Shown here: piece by piece, positions 44,203 to 52,722 of the stretch
Position numbering within the stretch: the first letter of the stretch is position 1
How the letters are laid out: each line of letters opens with the position of its first letter
From: Bacillus sp. SB49
GTDB lineage: Bacteria > Bacillota > Bacilli > Bacillales > Halobacillaceae
Length of the DNA stretch: 64,000 nucleotides
Direction: 5' to 3'
NCBI RefSeq assembly: GCF_000469135.2
Contig: NZ_CP048117.1
Span: forward strand, 3,509,501-3,573,500
Notes under the pieces: generated by a model
Told to the model about the DNA's origin: nothing
Database searches by the model: none
Seen by the model: the letters and a program-made list of their open reading frames with translations, nothing else
Translations under genes and position numbers: made by a program

Positions 44203-45342
44203 TCATTTGATTCTTTCAATAATAGTCGCATTCGCCATTCCTAACCCTTCACAGACAGCCTGCAATCCGTAACGCGCGTTTCTCCTTTCCAGTTCGTGAA
44301 CTAATGTTGTCATCAGCTTCACTCCTGTCGCGCCAAGTGGATGACCAAGCGCAATCGCTCCTCCGTTCACATTCACCTTCTCATGCGGTACCCCCGTTTC
44401 TTTCATCCAAAATAGCGGCACAGAGGCAAAAGCCTCGTTCACTTCAAAAAGATCGATATCCTCAAGAGCCAATCCGGCTTTTTCCAATGCTTTGTAGGTC
44501 GCAGGAAGCGGTCCTGTCAGCATGAGTGTCGGATCAGAGCCGATGACGGAGCGGGAGGCGATACGGCATCTTCCTTTAATTCCTTCTGCTTCCGCCTTCT
44601 CCTTTGACATAAGCAGTAGAGCGGCCGCTCCATCACTGATTTGACTGGCATTACCCGCTGTGATTTTCCCTCCTTCTTTAAACGGCGGCTTTAATTGTGC
44701 CAATGCATCCATGGATGTATCCGTTCTTGGTCCTTCATCCCGGCTGCACACATCCCCGTCTGCTGTCGTAATTGGATGAATCTCTTTATCAAACCGCCCT
44801 TCTTTTACCGCTTGTATCGCCCGCCTGTGGCTCTCGACCGCATATAAATCTAGCGTTTCTTTCGATATGTCCCAGCGATCTGCAATACGTTCGGCTGAGA
44901 GACCTTGATGAATCAATTCATATGCATCCGTCAGGCGTTCGTTATCTTTCACTCCCTGCCGATTCGAAAACATCGGAACCCGTGACATACTTTCGACTCC
45001 GCAGGCAATGACAGCGTCCATATCCCCGCTTGCGATTGCCTGTGCCGCAAAATGAACCGCCTGCTGGCTCGATCCACACTGGCGATCCAATGTAACACCA
45101 GGGACTTGAACAGGAAAACCCGCGGTAAGGGCGGCAATGCGGGCAATATCTCCTGCCTGCTCACCAACTTGCGTTACACACCCGGCAATCACATCCTCCA
45201 CCTGAGAAGGATCCACTCCCGACCTTCGCATCAATTCTTTCAGCAATTCCGCTAACAGAAGGTCGGGCCTGACTTCACGGAACATGCCTCCTCTCCTTCC
45301 GACCGGTGTTCTTACTGCGTCAACGATCACTACTTCTCTCAT
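44203..45342 (-). CDS. Thiolase (acetyl-CoA acyltransferase)
   Basis: 379 aa. Nucleophilic C89 in LDRQCGSSQQA, the C-terminal NGGAIALGHPLGATG carrying the catalytic His, and CEGLGMANA carrying the second Cys (more usually CxGGGM). Together with the acyl-CoA synthetase downstream this is a partial fatty-acid degradation or acyl remodelling cluster; no acyl-CoA dehydrogenase is nearby. A stable hairpin (CACCCGCA-GA-TGCGGGTG, 45374-45391) lies in its leader. Confidence 0.88.
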   Translation of the reverse strand: MREVVIVDAVRTPVGRRGGMFREVRPDLLLAELLKELMRRSGVDPSQVEDVIAGCVTQVGEQAGDIARIAALTAGFPVQVPGVTLDRQCGSSQQAVHFAAQAIASGDMDAVIACGVESMSRVPMFSNRQGVKDNERLTDAYELIHQGLSAERIADRWDISKETLDLYAVESHRRAIQAVKEGRFDKEIHPITTADGDVCSRDEGPRTDTSMDALAQLKPPFKEGGKITAGNASQISDGAAALLLMSKEKAEAEGIKGRCRIASRSVIGSDPTLMLTGPLPATYKALEKAGLALEDIDLFEVNEAFASVPLFWMKETGVPHEKVNVNGGAIALGHPLGATGVKLMTTLVHELERRNARYGLQAVCEGLGMANATIIERIK

Positions 45343-45580
45343 TACACAACCTCCCCGCCAGACCCCTTCCTGCCACCCGCAGATGCGGGTGCTGGGAGCA
45401 GAAAACGTCGGCGCTCCAAATCCATGTCTCTCTAACTACGTTGCTGTATTTCTCTCTTTGCTGAATATATTCCTTCCTGATATTTAAATTGATTACAAAA
45501 ATATGAAATTAGAAGGATTTCGACAGACCAGAATGACGAAAAACTTCACGATCCCCCACGCGCCTATGTTCTCAGAAATA

Positions 45581-45613
45581 AAAAAAACCTTGCAGCAAAA
45601 ACCTGCAAGGTTA
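45581..45613 (-). terminator. Terminator of the HAD phosphatase gene
   Basis: AACCTTGCAG/CTGCAAGGTT perfect 10-bp stem, 7-nt loop, followed by TTTTTT on the minus strand. Confidence 0.87.
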
Positions 45614-45624
45614 TCTGTATCCTT

Positions 45625-46365
45625 TTATTTCAGAACTTTTTCAATAGCGCGCGCTACTCCATCTTCTGCGTTTGTAGCAGTCGTGAAAGCCGCTGCTTTC
45701 TTAACATCTTCCTGAGCATTCCCCATAGCGACACCAAGTCCCGCTTCTTTGATCATCGCCATATCATTCAAACTGTCACCTACGGCCATCACTTGACTCA
45801 TGTCCAAATCCAACCACTTGCAGACTTTCTTCAAAGCAGCTGCTTTATTCACACCAACAGGGTTGATTTCAATGTTCGTTGGACTGGAATTAGTCACTTC
45901 CAGCTCTTCATTGTTATTCAATTCTTCCAAGATGACTTCACGCACCTCATCGTCTTCTATGTCGAATCCGAATTTCAACCAGTCGTACTGATGGACCTCA
46001 TTCTCAAACGGATCTTGACTATTATAAAGACCTTGTACGGTTGTAGACCAGAAATACAGGCCGTGTTCTTTTTTCAGTTCCCACAGCCTCTCGACATGTG
46101 TATGGTGGAGCTTATTCTGCTCTACCAGTTCGAATTGGTGATCATAGATTTCCCCGCCATTGATCGTGACGATGTAGGAAGAGCGTCCTAAAGATTCCGC
46201 AATATCCCTGCACCGGGACAGCGATCTGCCTGTACTTAGTACGACATGAATTCCTTGTTCTTTTGCTTCTTTTACAGCTTTTTCGTTAGCCTCAGAAACG
46301 GTGCCTTCATGACTTACAAGGGTCCCGTCCAAATCCAAGGCGATCAGTTTGATATCTTCCTTCAT
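45625..46365 (-). CDS. Cof-type HAD-IIB family phosphatase
   Basis: 246 aa from the ATG at 46365; a GTG three codons earlier is an alternative and neither has ideal spacing to a ribosome site. Motif I ALDLDGTLV with nucleophile Asp, motif II LSTGRS, motif III Lys in the MKxxxK-like KAAALKKV, motif IV VGDSLNDMAM, and a C2B cap between. Such enzymes dephosphorylate sugar phosphates or flavin precursors. Substrate unknown. Confidence 0.87.
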   Translation of the reverse strand: MKEDIKLIALDLDGTLVSHEGTVSEANEKAVKEAKEQGIHVVLSTGRSLSRCRDIAESLGRSSYIVTINGGEIYDHQFELVEQNKLHHTHVERLWELKKEHGLYFWSTTVQGLYNSQDPFENEVHQYDWLKFGFDIEDDEVREVILEELNNNEELEVTNSSPTNIEINPVGVNKAAALKKVCKWLDLDMSQVMAVGDSLNDMAMIKEAGLGVAMGNAQEDVKKAAAFTTATNAEDGVARAIEKVLK

Positions 46366-46487
46366 TTCTCCCACGTCCTCTCTATTACTGTATCCATTCT
46401 AATACATCCATGCCCCCGGTACAATAAATCCGTAAGCCCGGCAATAGAGAGACCCCATGTAAAGACGGATCTTTACACGGGGTGCCT

Positions 46488-47675
46488 TTATAGAGCTTGG
46501 TGCTCCTTCTTTATTTCCTGAAGCAGGACTTGGTCCAGCAGCAGGGTCAATCCTGTCTGACTTAACGCCTTGGCTCCTTTCATGAGCGCTTCGTCTCCCG
46601 CTTTCGAGCGGGCAGCTTCCCGAAACTCGTCCGTATGAGCGACAAGCGAGTCCGGGCCTATTTTGATATATGGATGAAGGGTAGGAATGACTTGGCTGAC
46701 ATTGCCTGCATCGGATGAACCGAGACCTTTACGCTCGGCATGATACACTTCGCCGAGTGCCTCGATCTTCTGCCGGAACACTTCATCAAACGTTGGGGTT
46801 ACTTTAAAATTATCTACTCCGTTTTGAATGCGCGTCATTTTGTAATCCGCGCCTGTGATTCTCGCCGCACCTGCAGCGATTTCTTCGACCCTGCGTGTTA
46901 CTTCATCACATGCTTCACGCGTTGCTGCTCGTAAATAAAACCTCGCCCGGGCATAATCCGGAACGATATTAGGTGCCTGACCGCCATCCAAGATGACTCC
47001 ATGGATCCGCACGTCATCCGGAACATGCTGGCGCAGGGCATTGATCCCGTTGTACAGTTGAATGACTCCATCCAAGGCGTTGATCCCGTCGTGCGGGTTG
47101 CTTGCCGCATGTGCACTTTTACCGAAGAATTCAAAATCGACAGGATCGACGGCCAGCGTAGGCGCCGATCCCGACGTCCTCCCCATCGGATGAACCATCA
47201 TACAGACATCTAAATCCTGGACGAGTCCGTGGCGGACGAATGTTCCTTTCGCGCTGCCGTTCGGTCCGCCTTCTTCTGCCGGTGTGCCGAGTACGACGAT
47301 ATCTCCTCCGGTTTGACTGATCAATTCCCCTAATGCAATGGCAGCCGCACAAGAGGCTGTGCCGATAATGTTGTGTCCGCATGCATGACCAAGACCCGGC
47401 AGGGCATCATATTCTGCCAAAAAACCGATTTTAGGTCCGGGAACACCAGAGCTTTTCACCGCACGGAAGGCCGTTTCATGTTCTGGGATATTCCGATCGA
47501 CGACAAACCCTTCCTTTTCTAAAAGAGTGGTCAGCGTATCTGCAGCGAAATATTCCTCGTTGCCTATTTCCGGGTGTTCATGAATGCTGTGACTGATGGA
47601 TAGGTATTCTCCCCGCTTCCCTTCTATCTTTTGCTCAAGAAGGGTGGAAAGAGAAGTTGCTGTTTCTGTAGTCAT
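46488..47675 (-). CDS. M20D-family amidohydrolase/peptidase
   Basis: 395 aa from the ATG at 47675 (GGAGTGGAGG upstream; 14 further open codons are unsupported). The metal-binding GLGHACGHN, the catalytic GTPAEEGG and a dimerisation domain (about 190-300) identify an M20D amidohydrolase of the N-acyl-amino-acid/AbgB-like type. It lies 13 bp after metQ on the same strand, so it belongs to a SAM-riboswitch transcript and may hydrolyse an N-acyl or peptide form of methionine (inference). Confidence 0.85.
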   Translation of the reverse strand: MTTETATSLSTLLEQKIEGKRGEYLSISHSIHEHPEIGNEEYFAADTLTTLLEKEGFVVDRNIPEHETAFRAVKSSGVPGPKIGFLAEYDALPGLGHACGHNIIGTASCAAAIALGELISQTGGDIVVLGTPAEEGGPNGSAKGTFVRHGLVQDLDVCMMVHPMGRTSGSAPTLAVDPVDFEFFGKSAHAASNPHDGINALDGVIQLYNGINALRQHVPDDVRIHGVILDGGQAPNIVPDYARARFYLRAATREACDEVTRRVEEIAAGAARITGADYKMTRIQNGVDNFKVTPTFDEVFRQKIEALGEVYHAERKGLGSSDAGNVSQVIPTLHPYIKIGPDSLVAHTDEFREAARSKAGDEALMKGAKALSQTGLTLLLDQVLLQEIKKEHQAL

Positions 47676-47688
47676 TTCCTCCACTCCT

Positions 47689-48525
47689 TTACCAGCCGAT
47701 ATCTTCCAATGGGACAAATGTCGGAATAAGGGAATCGTTGTATGTTTTCTTAATGTGATCCGCTACATCCTCTTCTTGATAAAGCTCAACGATTTTCTGA
47801 TAGACTTCTTTATCTGCTTCATCGGCACGAGCCGCAATGATGTTGATATAAGGTTGAGCGGTTTCATCCTCAATATAGACAGCGTCTTCCACCGGTACAA
47901 ATCCTGCTTCAACCGCGACTCCATTATTAATGACGGATGCAGCGACATCGGGAAGGACACGTGGTGTCTGGGCAGCAACAATAGGTTCAAATTTCAAGTT
48001 CTTCGGATTATCTTCAATGATATCGAGCGATCCATTTCCGTCGAAATCTTCCGGTAGACCGATCAGACCCGCCTGCTCAAGGAGAAGCAGAGCGCGTCCC
48101 ATGTTCGTTGCTTCTTTCGGGACAGCGATGGAACTTCCATCAGGAATGTCCTTTACATCTTTATATTTTTCGGAATAGACACCCATCGGAGCAATGATCG
48201 TCGTACCGATCGGCTTCAAGTCTAAATCGTGCTCTTCTATGAAGGAATCAAAATACGACACCGTCTGGAAAGCGTTCAAATCGATATCTCCATCAGCAAG
48301 TGCCATGTTCGGGCGCACGTAGTCCGCGAATTCAACCAGTTCAATGTCAATATTCTCTTTCTCTGCTTTCTCCTGAACTTTCTCCCAAATCGGGACGCCG
48401 GAACCATTCAGGCCTACCTTCACTTTCGTCTTCTCACCAGAGGCTGCGTCGCCTTCACTGGAGCACCCTGCTAATACAAAACTGATGATTGCGATGAAAC
48501 TTAAAATAAATCCCCACTTTTTCAT
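47689..48525 (-). CDS. metQ: Methionine ABC transporter substrate-binding lipoprotein
   Basis: 278 aa NlpA/MetQ family. Lipobox VLAGC with Cys21, followed by an acidic spacer, then KVGLNGSGVPIWE, FADYVRPNMALADGDIDLNAFQ, and VAPMGVYSEKYKDV, all close to MetQ of bacilli. Binds D/L-methionine outside the membrane for MetNI. Third gene of metN-metI-metQ. GGGGG ribosome site. Confidence 0.92.
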   Translation of the reverse strand: MKKWGFILSFIAIISFVLAGCSSEGDAASGEKTKVKVGLNGSGVPIWEKVQEKAEKENIDIELVEFADYVRPNMALADGDIDLNAFQTVSYFDSFIEEHDLDLKPIGTTIIAPMGVYSEKYKDVKDIPDGSSIAVPKEATNMGRALLLLEQAGLIGLPEDFDGNGSLDIIEDNPKNLKFEPIVAAQTPRVLPDVAASVINNGVAVEAGFVPVEDAVYIEDETAQPYINIIAARADEADKEVYQKIVELYQEEDVADHIKKTYNDSLIPTFVPLEDIGW

Positions 48526-48540
48526 AATAATATCCCCCTG

Positions 48541-49203
48541 TTATTGTCTGCGTATTTTTCTTGATATAAAGTTTCCAACCGTCTGCGTAAGCTGCACAAT
48601 CAGTACGAGCAATAGGACCGTTGCAATCATAATATCTGTTTCAAAGCGTTGATAGCCGTAAGAGATGGCCAAATCTCCCAAACCTCCGCCTCCAACAAAG
48701 CCCGCCATGGCGGAAGCACCGACGAGACCGATCGTTGCAATCGTCAAGTTAAGAATAATAGAACTCAATGCTTCTGGTATATAAACACGACGTATGATCT
48801 GCCACGGTGTCGCTCCCATCGCTTCTGCTGCTTCGATGACTCCTGGTTTCACTTCGAGCAAGCTGCTTTCCACAAGCCTCGCTATGTACGGAGCAGAGAA
48901 GATGACGAGCGGAACGACAGCTGCTGCTGTCCCGATCGATGAACCGACAAGCAGACGTGTAAACGGCAGGATCGCTACGAGCAATATGATGAACGGAATG
49001 GAACGGAAGAAGTTCACAACCGCACTTAATCCGTTAAAGAACGGTTTATTTTGAAGCAGCCCTCCCTGTCTCGTAACAACGAGAAGTATTCCAAGCGGCA
49101 GGCCGATAAGCGCTGCTGCCAGGAGGGATATACCGACCATGACAAGGGTCTGATATGTCGCTTCCCATATTTTCGGCCAAAAATCCATCAAATTAACCTG
49201 CAT
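48541..49203 (-). CDS. metI: Methionine ABC transporter permease
   Basis: 220 aa with five membrane segments. The inner-membrane component loop EAAEAMGATPWQIIRRVYIPEA (split here as EAAEAMGA...) contacts the MetN ATPase. Overlaps the metN stop by 11 nt and is followed by metQ after 15 bp. Confidence 0.93.
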   Translation of the reverse strand: MQVNLMDFWPKIWEATYQTLVMVGISLLAAALIGLPLGILLVVTRQGGLLQNKPFFNGLSAVVNFFRSIPFIILLVAILPFTRLLVGSSIGTAAAVVPLVIFSAPYIARLVESSLLEVKPGVIEAAEAMGATPWQIIRRVYIPEALSSIILNLTIATIGLVGASAMAGFVGGGGLGDLAISYGYQRFETDIMIATVLLLVLIVQLTQTVGNFISRKIRRQ

Positions 49204-50221
49204 GTGCAGTCACCTCCTGTACCGTTACGGTTTGTTGGATATGGTGGATCGCTTTAAGAATTTCTTTCGCATCCCCTTGGAACTCCACGACTAAATGACC
49301 GAATGGAATACCCTGCAGTTCCGTAATCTGTCCGAACAGTACATTTACTTCCACATCAAAACGTTTTGCCACCTGTGAGAGGACCGGCTGTCCTGCGCTT
49401 TCCTCCACAAAGGTGATCCGGTAGATATTCCCGGAGGCATGGCGCTTTTCGATGCCGTCTAGAATAGACGCGGGTATATCATTCTCCATCACCGTCCTTA
49501 CGAAATTCTTGGTTGTCGGATGCTGCGGATTGGAGAAAAGGTCGAAAATGGATCCACTCTCCATGACACGTCCGTTTTCCATCACTGCTATCCTGTCACA
49601 CACCTCACGGACGACATTCATTTCGTGAGTGATCATCAGAATCGTAATGCCGTACTCGTCTCTCACCTTCTTCAAAAGTTCCAGGATTGACTTGGTTGTC
49701 TCCGGATCGAGAGCGGACGTTGCTTCGTCACATAATAGAATATCAGGGGAGGTCGCTAAAGCTCGGGCGATACCGACCCGCTGTTTCTGCCCGCCGGACA
49801 GCTGGTCCGGGTAATGATTTGCCTTTTCAGACAGACCGACGAAGGCTAGAATTTCCTTCACCCTTTGATCTATCTCTTTCTTCGGTGTACCGACAAGAGA
49901 TAATGGAAATGCCACGTTATGATGGACGGTTTTGGACTCCAGCAGATTAAAATGCTGAAAAATCATTCCGATACGCTTCCGGACTGTCCTTAAATCCGGT
50001 TTGGACAGCTTCGTCAAATCCTCTCCATTGACGACGACCCTTCCTTCTGTCGGCCGTTCCAATAAATTAACAAGACGGACGAGCGTGCTTTTTCCAGCGC
50101 CGCTGAAACCGATGACTCCGAAGATTTCCCCTTTATGTATCGTCAAATCGACACGGTCGACGGCACGCAGTTCTTTCCCTTCGTGCTGATACACTTTCGA
50201 TACGTTTTCAAACTGGATCAT
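49193..50221 (-). CDS. metN: Methionine ABC transporter ATPase
   Basis: 342 aa from the ATG at 50221 (GGAGGG upstream). Walker A GFSGAGKST, signature LSGGQKQR, Walker B ILLCDEATSALD, and a C-terminal ACT-like NIL domain (about 265-342; FGHLVVEFQG) where methionine binds to inhibit transport. First gene of the operon under a SAM-I riboswitch. Confidence 0.94.
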   Translation of the reverse strand: MIQFENVSKVYQHEGKELRAVDRVDLTIHKGEIFGVIGFSGAGKSTLVRLVNLLERPTEGRVVVNGEDLTKLSKPDLRTVRKRIGMIFQHFNLLESKTVHHNVAFPLSLVGTPKKEIDQRVKEILAFVGLSEKANHYPDQLSGGQKQRVGIARALATSPDILLCDEATSALDPETTKSILELLKKVRDEYGITILMITHEMNVVREVCDRIAVMENGRVMESGSIFDLFSNPQHPTTKNFVRTVMENDIPASILDGIEKRHASGNIYRITFVEESAGQPVLSQVAKRFDVEVNVLFGQITELQGIPFGHLVVEFQGDAKEILKAIHHIQQTVTVQEVTAHAG

Positions 50222-50252
50222 CGAATCCCTCCTATGCTTTCCTAAACAAAAA

Positions 50253-50287
50253 GAGCCTCTCTTCTTATAAAACAAGAAGAGAGGCTC
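50253..50287 (-). terminator. SAM-riboswitch-controlled terminator before metN
   Basis: Perfect 14-bp stem (GAGCCTCTCTTCTT and complement) with a 7-nt loop, followed by TTTTTG on the minus strand. Confidence 0.93.
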
Positions 50288-50299
50288 ACACGTATGTAT

Positions 50300-50431
50300 A
50301 TGAGATCCGTCTCTCCTCATCTGTCACGCCCACAGGCGTGCTGGAGTTGGCACAGTTTCTGACGGAGACATCCGTTCAGATCCGCTGCCGAGGTTTCAAA
50401 GGGCCAGTCCCTCCACCTCTCTAGATAAGAA
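50300..50431 (-). promoter_or_regulatory. SAM-I riboswitch (S box) upstream of metN
   Basis: Minus strand has the S-box order: CTTATCTAGAGAGGTGGAGG, GACTGGCCC, TTGAAACCTCGGCAGCGG, then AGAAACTGTGCCAACTCCAG and a closing strand near GATGAGGAGAGACGG. Followed by an intrinsic terminator, giving SAM-dependent shut-off of metNIQ and the M20 gene. With the promoter this accounts for most of the 383-bp gap 50222-50604. Confidence 0.93.
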
Positions 50432-50474
50432 GATCGATTCAATTCGTTATTCAATTATGTCACTGGTGAAAATG

Positions 50475-50501
50475 ATAATACAGCCTCATCCACCTTGTCA
50501 A
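50475..50501 (-). promoter_or_regulatory. Promoter of the metNIQ operon
   Basis: Minus-strand TTGACA (50501-50496) with TATTAT (50480-50475) at a short 15-bp spacing, or TATCAT 3 bp further at 18 bp. Located directly upstream of the SAM riboswitch. Confidence 0.6.
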
Positions 50502-50550
50502 TTCCATTTGTAACTTTTCTCAGAAAAATGGAGAAATTCAGATTCCATAG

Positions 50551-50574
50551 ATACCTTAAAGGGTATGTATACCC
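50551..50574. promoter_or_regulatory. CstR-like operator upstream of the DUF302 gene
   Basis: ATACCTTAAAGGGTAT (50551-50566) matches the CsoR/CstR-type dyad, and an overlapping second dyad GGGTAT-GT-ATACCC spans 50561-50574. It lies 30 bp upstream of the DUF302 start. Confidence 0.6.
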
Positions 50575-50604
50575 ATAAATCAGGAAATTAAAAAGGAGGA
50601 TTCT

Positions 50605-50988
50605 ATGTTTCATTATACAGTTGAAACGAAGAAGAGTGTCGAGGATGCAGTGGAAAGCCTGGAACAACAGCTGAGTCTGGAGCAGTTCGGGGTCTTATGG
50701 AAGTTCAATGTCAAAGATAAGCTGACGGAAAAAGGATTGGACTTCCATCAGGAATTTCGTATTCTTGAAGTGTGTAATCCGAAAGAAGCAGAAAACATCC
50801 TATCCGAGAATACCCTTGCCGGTTATTTTCTCCCTTGTAAAATGGTCGTATATGATGAGCAGGGTAAAACAAAGATCGGAATGCCGAAGCCGACTGCTCT
50901 CGTAAGTCCCATTGGTGATGCTGCCGTTCAATCACTCGCCTCCGATATCGAGGAACGGTTGATTCACTGTATAAGCAAAAGCGTGTGA
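50605..50988 (+). CDS. DUF302 family protein
   Basis: 127 aa. The order YTVETKKSVEDAVESLEQQL, FGVLWKFNVKDKLTEKG, FRILEVCNPKEAENIL and LPCKMVVYDEQGKTKIGMPKP is characteristic of DUF302. Cysteines C53-like (EVCNP) and in LPCKM could be reactive. DUF302 proteins are found near sulfur and metal stress genes; biochemical role unknown. AAAAGGAGG ribosome site and a CstR-like operator upstream tie it to the sulfur locus 1.3 kb away. Confidence 0.78.
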   Translation: MFHYTVETKKSVEDAVESLEQQLSLEQFGVLWKFNVKDKLTEKGLDFHQEFRILEVCNPKEAENILSENTLAGYFLPCKMVVYDEQGKTKIGMPKPTALVSPIGDAAVQSLASDIEERLIHCISKSV

Positions 50989-50992
50989 AATT

Positions 50993-51046
50993 AGATCCCT
51001 GGTAGAGTGCGGATGGGTTCACCCATCCGCACTCTACCAGGGATCT
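50993..51046. repeat. Long perfect inverted repeat between DUF302 and DUF421 genes
   Basis: Two 26-bp perfectly complementary arms (50993-51018 and 51021-51046, beginning AGATCCCTGGTAGAGTGCGG) separated by TC. No T-tract follows on either side, so it is longer and less terminator-like than its neighbours. It may nevertheless end both convergent transcripts, or be a mobile repeat. Confidence 0.85.
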
Positions 51047-51050
51047 CCAT

Positions 51051-51761
51051 TTAATGCTCGATAGGCGGAATTTTCGGATCCGTACCTTTCAACGAGTAGT
51101 GAAAAGACCCCCGGTTGGTTACCGCTCCGTAGAAGATATCCGAAACCGCATGGGGAGTGATCTGTTTCTCTACCCACGCTTCTGTCTTTTCCATACGCGC
51201 TATCATATCCTTTTGCAAAATACCGTCCATAATCAAGGGGATGTCATAACCCCCACCCCTATTCCATATACCTATGTCTTCTCTAGTAACGGGCTCTTTT
51301 CCCTGCTTCAATTGCACCGTCAATCTCCCGTCCGGTTCTATGATTGCCGTGTATACGTCCTCGATCCGGAATACATCTTTTTCCCGAAGCATTTGTATTA
51401 TATTATCAATGGAATAGCGAATTCGCTTAACGTTTTCACCAATCATCTTCCCTTCGAAAACGACAACAGTTGGTTCGAAGGTCAATAACTTTCCGAACCA
51501 AGGACTCCTCAGCTTCATCCATACAATGACTTTTTGTAAGAGCGCGATCGCTATAATAGCTGTCACCGTATGGATGTGGTTGATATTCGGATCAGCAATA
51601 TCCGCTCCCACCACGGAGCCGAGAACCAGGACAACAACGAAGTCAAAGACAGGTAGTTCACCAATCGACCGCTTCCCCATAAAGAGACCTACGGCCAAAA
51701 GCAATGGCAGGATTGTGACGATTCTAAGCAGTACCTTCCAGGTATCCATCCAAAGTTCCAT
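51051..51761 (-). CDS. DUF421 (YetF-like) membrane protein
   Basis: 236 aa from the second of two adjacent ATGs (GAGGTGA upstream). Three N-terminal membrane segments (about 10-80) are followed by a cytoplasmic two-part beta/alpha domain: MGKRSIGELPVFDFVVVLVLGS is the family signature at the membrane, and FRIEDVYTAIIEPDGRLTVQ belongs to the soluble part. YetF proteins occur in spore-formers; role not established. Divergent from cstR with a 144-bp gap. Confidence 0.82.
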   Translation of the reverse strand: MELWMDTWKVLLRIVTILPLLLAVGLFMGKRSIGELPVFDFVVVLVLGSVVGADIADPNINHIHTVTAIIAIALLQKVIVWMKLRSPWFGKLLTFEPTVVVFEGKMIGENVKRIRYSIDNIIQMLREKDVFRIEDVYTAIIEPDGRLTVQLKQGKEPVTREDIGIWNRGGGYDIPLIMDGILQKDMIARMEKTEAWVEKQITPHAVSDIFYGAVTNRGSFHYSLKGTDPKIPPIEH

Positions 51762-51820
51762 CATGTCACCTCTTCCTTAGCTTGGTATTCTATCGGTATT
51801 CTTATCCGAATCTTTTCTTG

Positions 51821-51848
51821 TTGACAAAAATACCACTAGGGGTATATT
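51821..51848 (+). promoter_or_regulatory. Promoter of the cstR-sulfur operon
   Basis: TTGACA (51821-51826), 16-bp spacer, TATATT (51843-51848), with the CstR operator filling the spacer. Confidence 0.8.
51830..51845. promoter_or_regulatory. CstR operator in the cstR promoter
   Basis: ATACCACTAGGGGTAT, a match to the ATACC-N4-GGGGTAT dyad bound by CsoR/CstR-family repressors, placed between -35 and -10, so binding would block RNA polymerase. Implies autoregulation. Confidence 0.8.
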
Positions 51849-51905
51849 ATTAGTCATGTACTGTTCAAAGCGAACAAAAATAACTGCTTAAGGGAGGCCG
51901 ACGCA

Positions 51906-52163
51906 GTGGAATATAACACAGCTATGAAAAACAGAGTGAAACGATTAGAAGGGCAATTGAGAGGCGTACTCAAAATGATGGAGGAGAATAAAGACTGTAA
52001 AGATGTCATCACACAGCTTTCTGCATCCAGAAGCGCGATCGATCGTGCCATCGGTCTTGTCGTCAGCTCCAACCTTGCAGAGTGCATTCAAGGGTCCGAT
52101 GACGATCAGACAACAGAAGCGTCCATTAACGAAGCTGTTCAATTGCTAGTCAAAAGCAGATAA
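51906..52163 (+). CDS. cstR: CstR-type persulfide-sensing repressor (YrkD-like)
   Basis: 85 aa CsoR/FrmR superfamily protein starting at a GTG with AGGGAGG 9 nt upstream. MKNRVKRLEGQLRGVLKMME is the helical DNA-binding face. It has only C31 (KDCKDV) and C60 (LAECIQG), the exact positions of the two reactive cysteines of S. aureus CstR; the His of copper-sensing CsoR is replaced (SSNLAEC). It should therefore sense persulfide or polysulfide by forming a di- to tetrasulfide link. B. subtilis YrkD occupies the same locus. Confidence 0.88.
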   Translation: MEYNTAMKNRVKRLEGQLRGVLKMMEENKDCKDVITQLSASRSAIDRAIGLVVSSNLAECIQGSDDDQTTEASINEAVQLLVKSR

Positions 52164-52180
52164 TTTTTTTACTTTACAAT

Positions 52181-52196
52181 ATACCCCTACACGTAT
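52181..52196. promoter_or_regulatory. Degenerate CstR-like site before the dsrE-like gene
   Basis: ATACCCCTACACGTAT has the outer ATACC and GTAT with a weakened right half. TTTACA lies just upstream and TAGTAT about 18 bp further, so a second promoter is possible. Position is approximate to a base or two. Confidence 0.45.
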
Positions 52197-52224
52197 TAGT
52201 ATAACCCAATAAGGAGGCAGTAAA

Positions 52225-52704
52225 ATGTCAGAGACGAAGAAAACGAACATCATTTTATTCAGCGGAGATTACGATAAGGCGATGGCCGCTTATATCATCG
52301 CCAACGGGGCAGCAGCCTATGATCATGAAGTTACCATCTTCCATACTTTCTGGGGACTGAATGCTCTAAGGAAAGACGAACCAATTAAAGTGAAGAAAGG
52401 CTTCATGGAGAAAATGTTCGGGAAAATGATGCCACGGGGTGCGGATAAAATGGGCATTTCTAAAATGAATTTCGCAGGATTCGGCCCTAAAATGATCAAA
52501 GACGTTATGAAGAAGCATAATGCTGTGCCGTTGCCGGACTTGATTGACATGGCTCAGGAACAGGAAATCAACCTTGTTGCCTGTACAATGACGATGGATC
52601 TCCTCGGTCTCCAAAAGGAAGAACTGTTGGATGACATCCAGTACGCTGGTGTAGCTGCTTATTTGGCAGATGCAGAAGAAGGAAACGTTAACCTATTTAT
52701 CTAA
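52225..52704 (+). CDS. DsrE/DsrF/DrsH-like sulfur-carrier protein (YrkE-like)
   Basis: 159 aa DsrE_2 type. NIILFSGDYDKAMAAYIIANGA is the Rossmann-like start; FHTFWGLNALRK and the conserved Cys in LVACTMTMDLLG (C120) mark the family. Likely a persulfide carrier that exchanges sulfane sulfur with rhodanese and TusA partners. AAGGAGG ribosome site. It heads the structural genes in the order seen for B. subtilis yrkE-yrkJ. Confidence 0.87.
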   Translation: MSETKKTNIILFSGDYDKAMAAYIIANGAAAYDHEVTIFHTFWGLNALRKDEPIKVKKGFMEKMFGKMMPRGADKMGISKMNFAGFGPKMIKDVMKKHNAVPLPDLIDMAQEQEINLVACTMTMDLLGLQKEELLDDIQYAGVAAYLADAEEGNVNLFI

Positions 52705-52722
52705 TCAGGAGGTTGAAACCAT

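Noticed and set aside
45374-45391. Perfect 8-bp hairpin in the thiolase leader as a riboswitch or attenuator
   Set aside because: No T-tract, no conserved aptamer elements; noted in the gene entry only.
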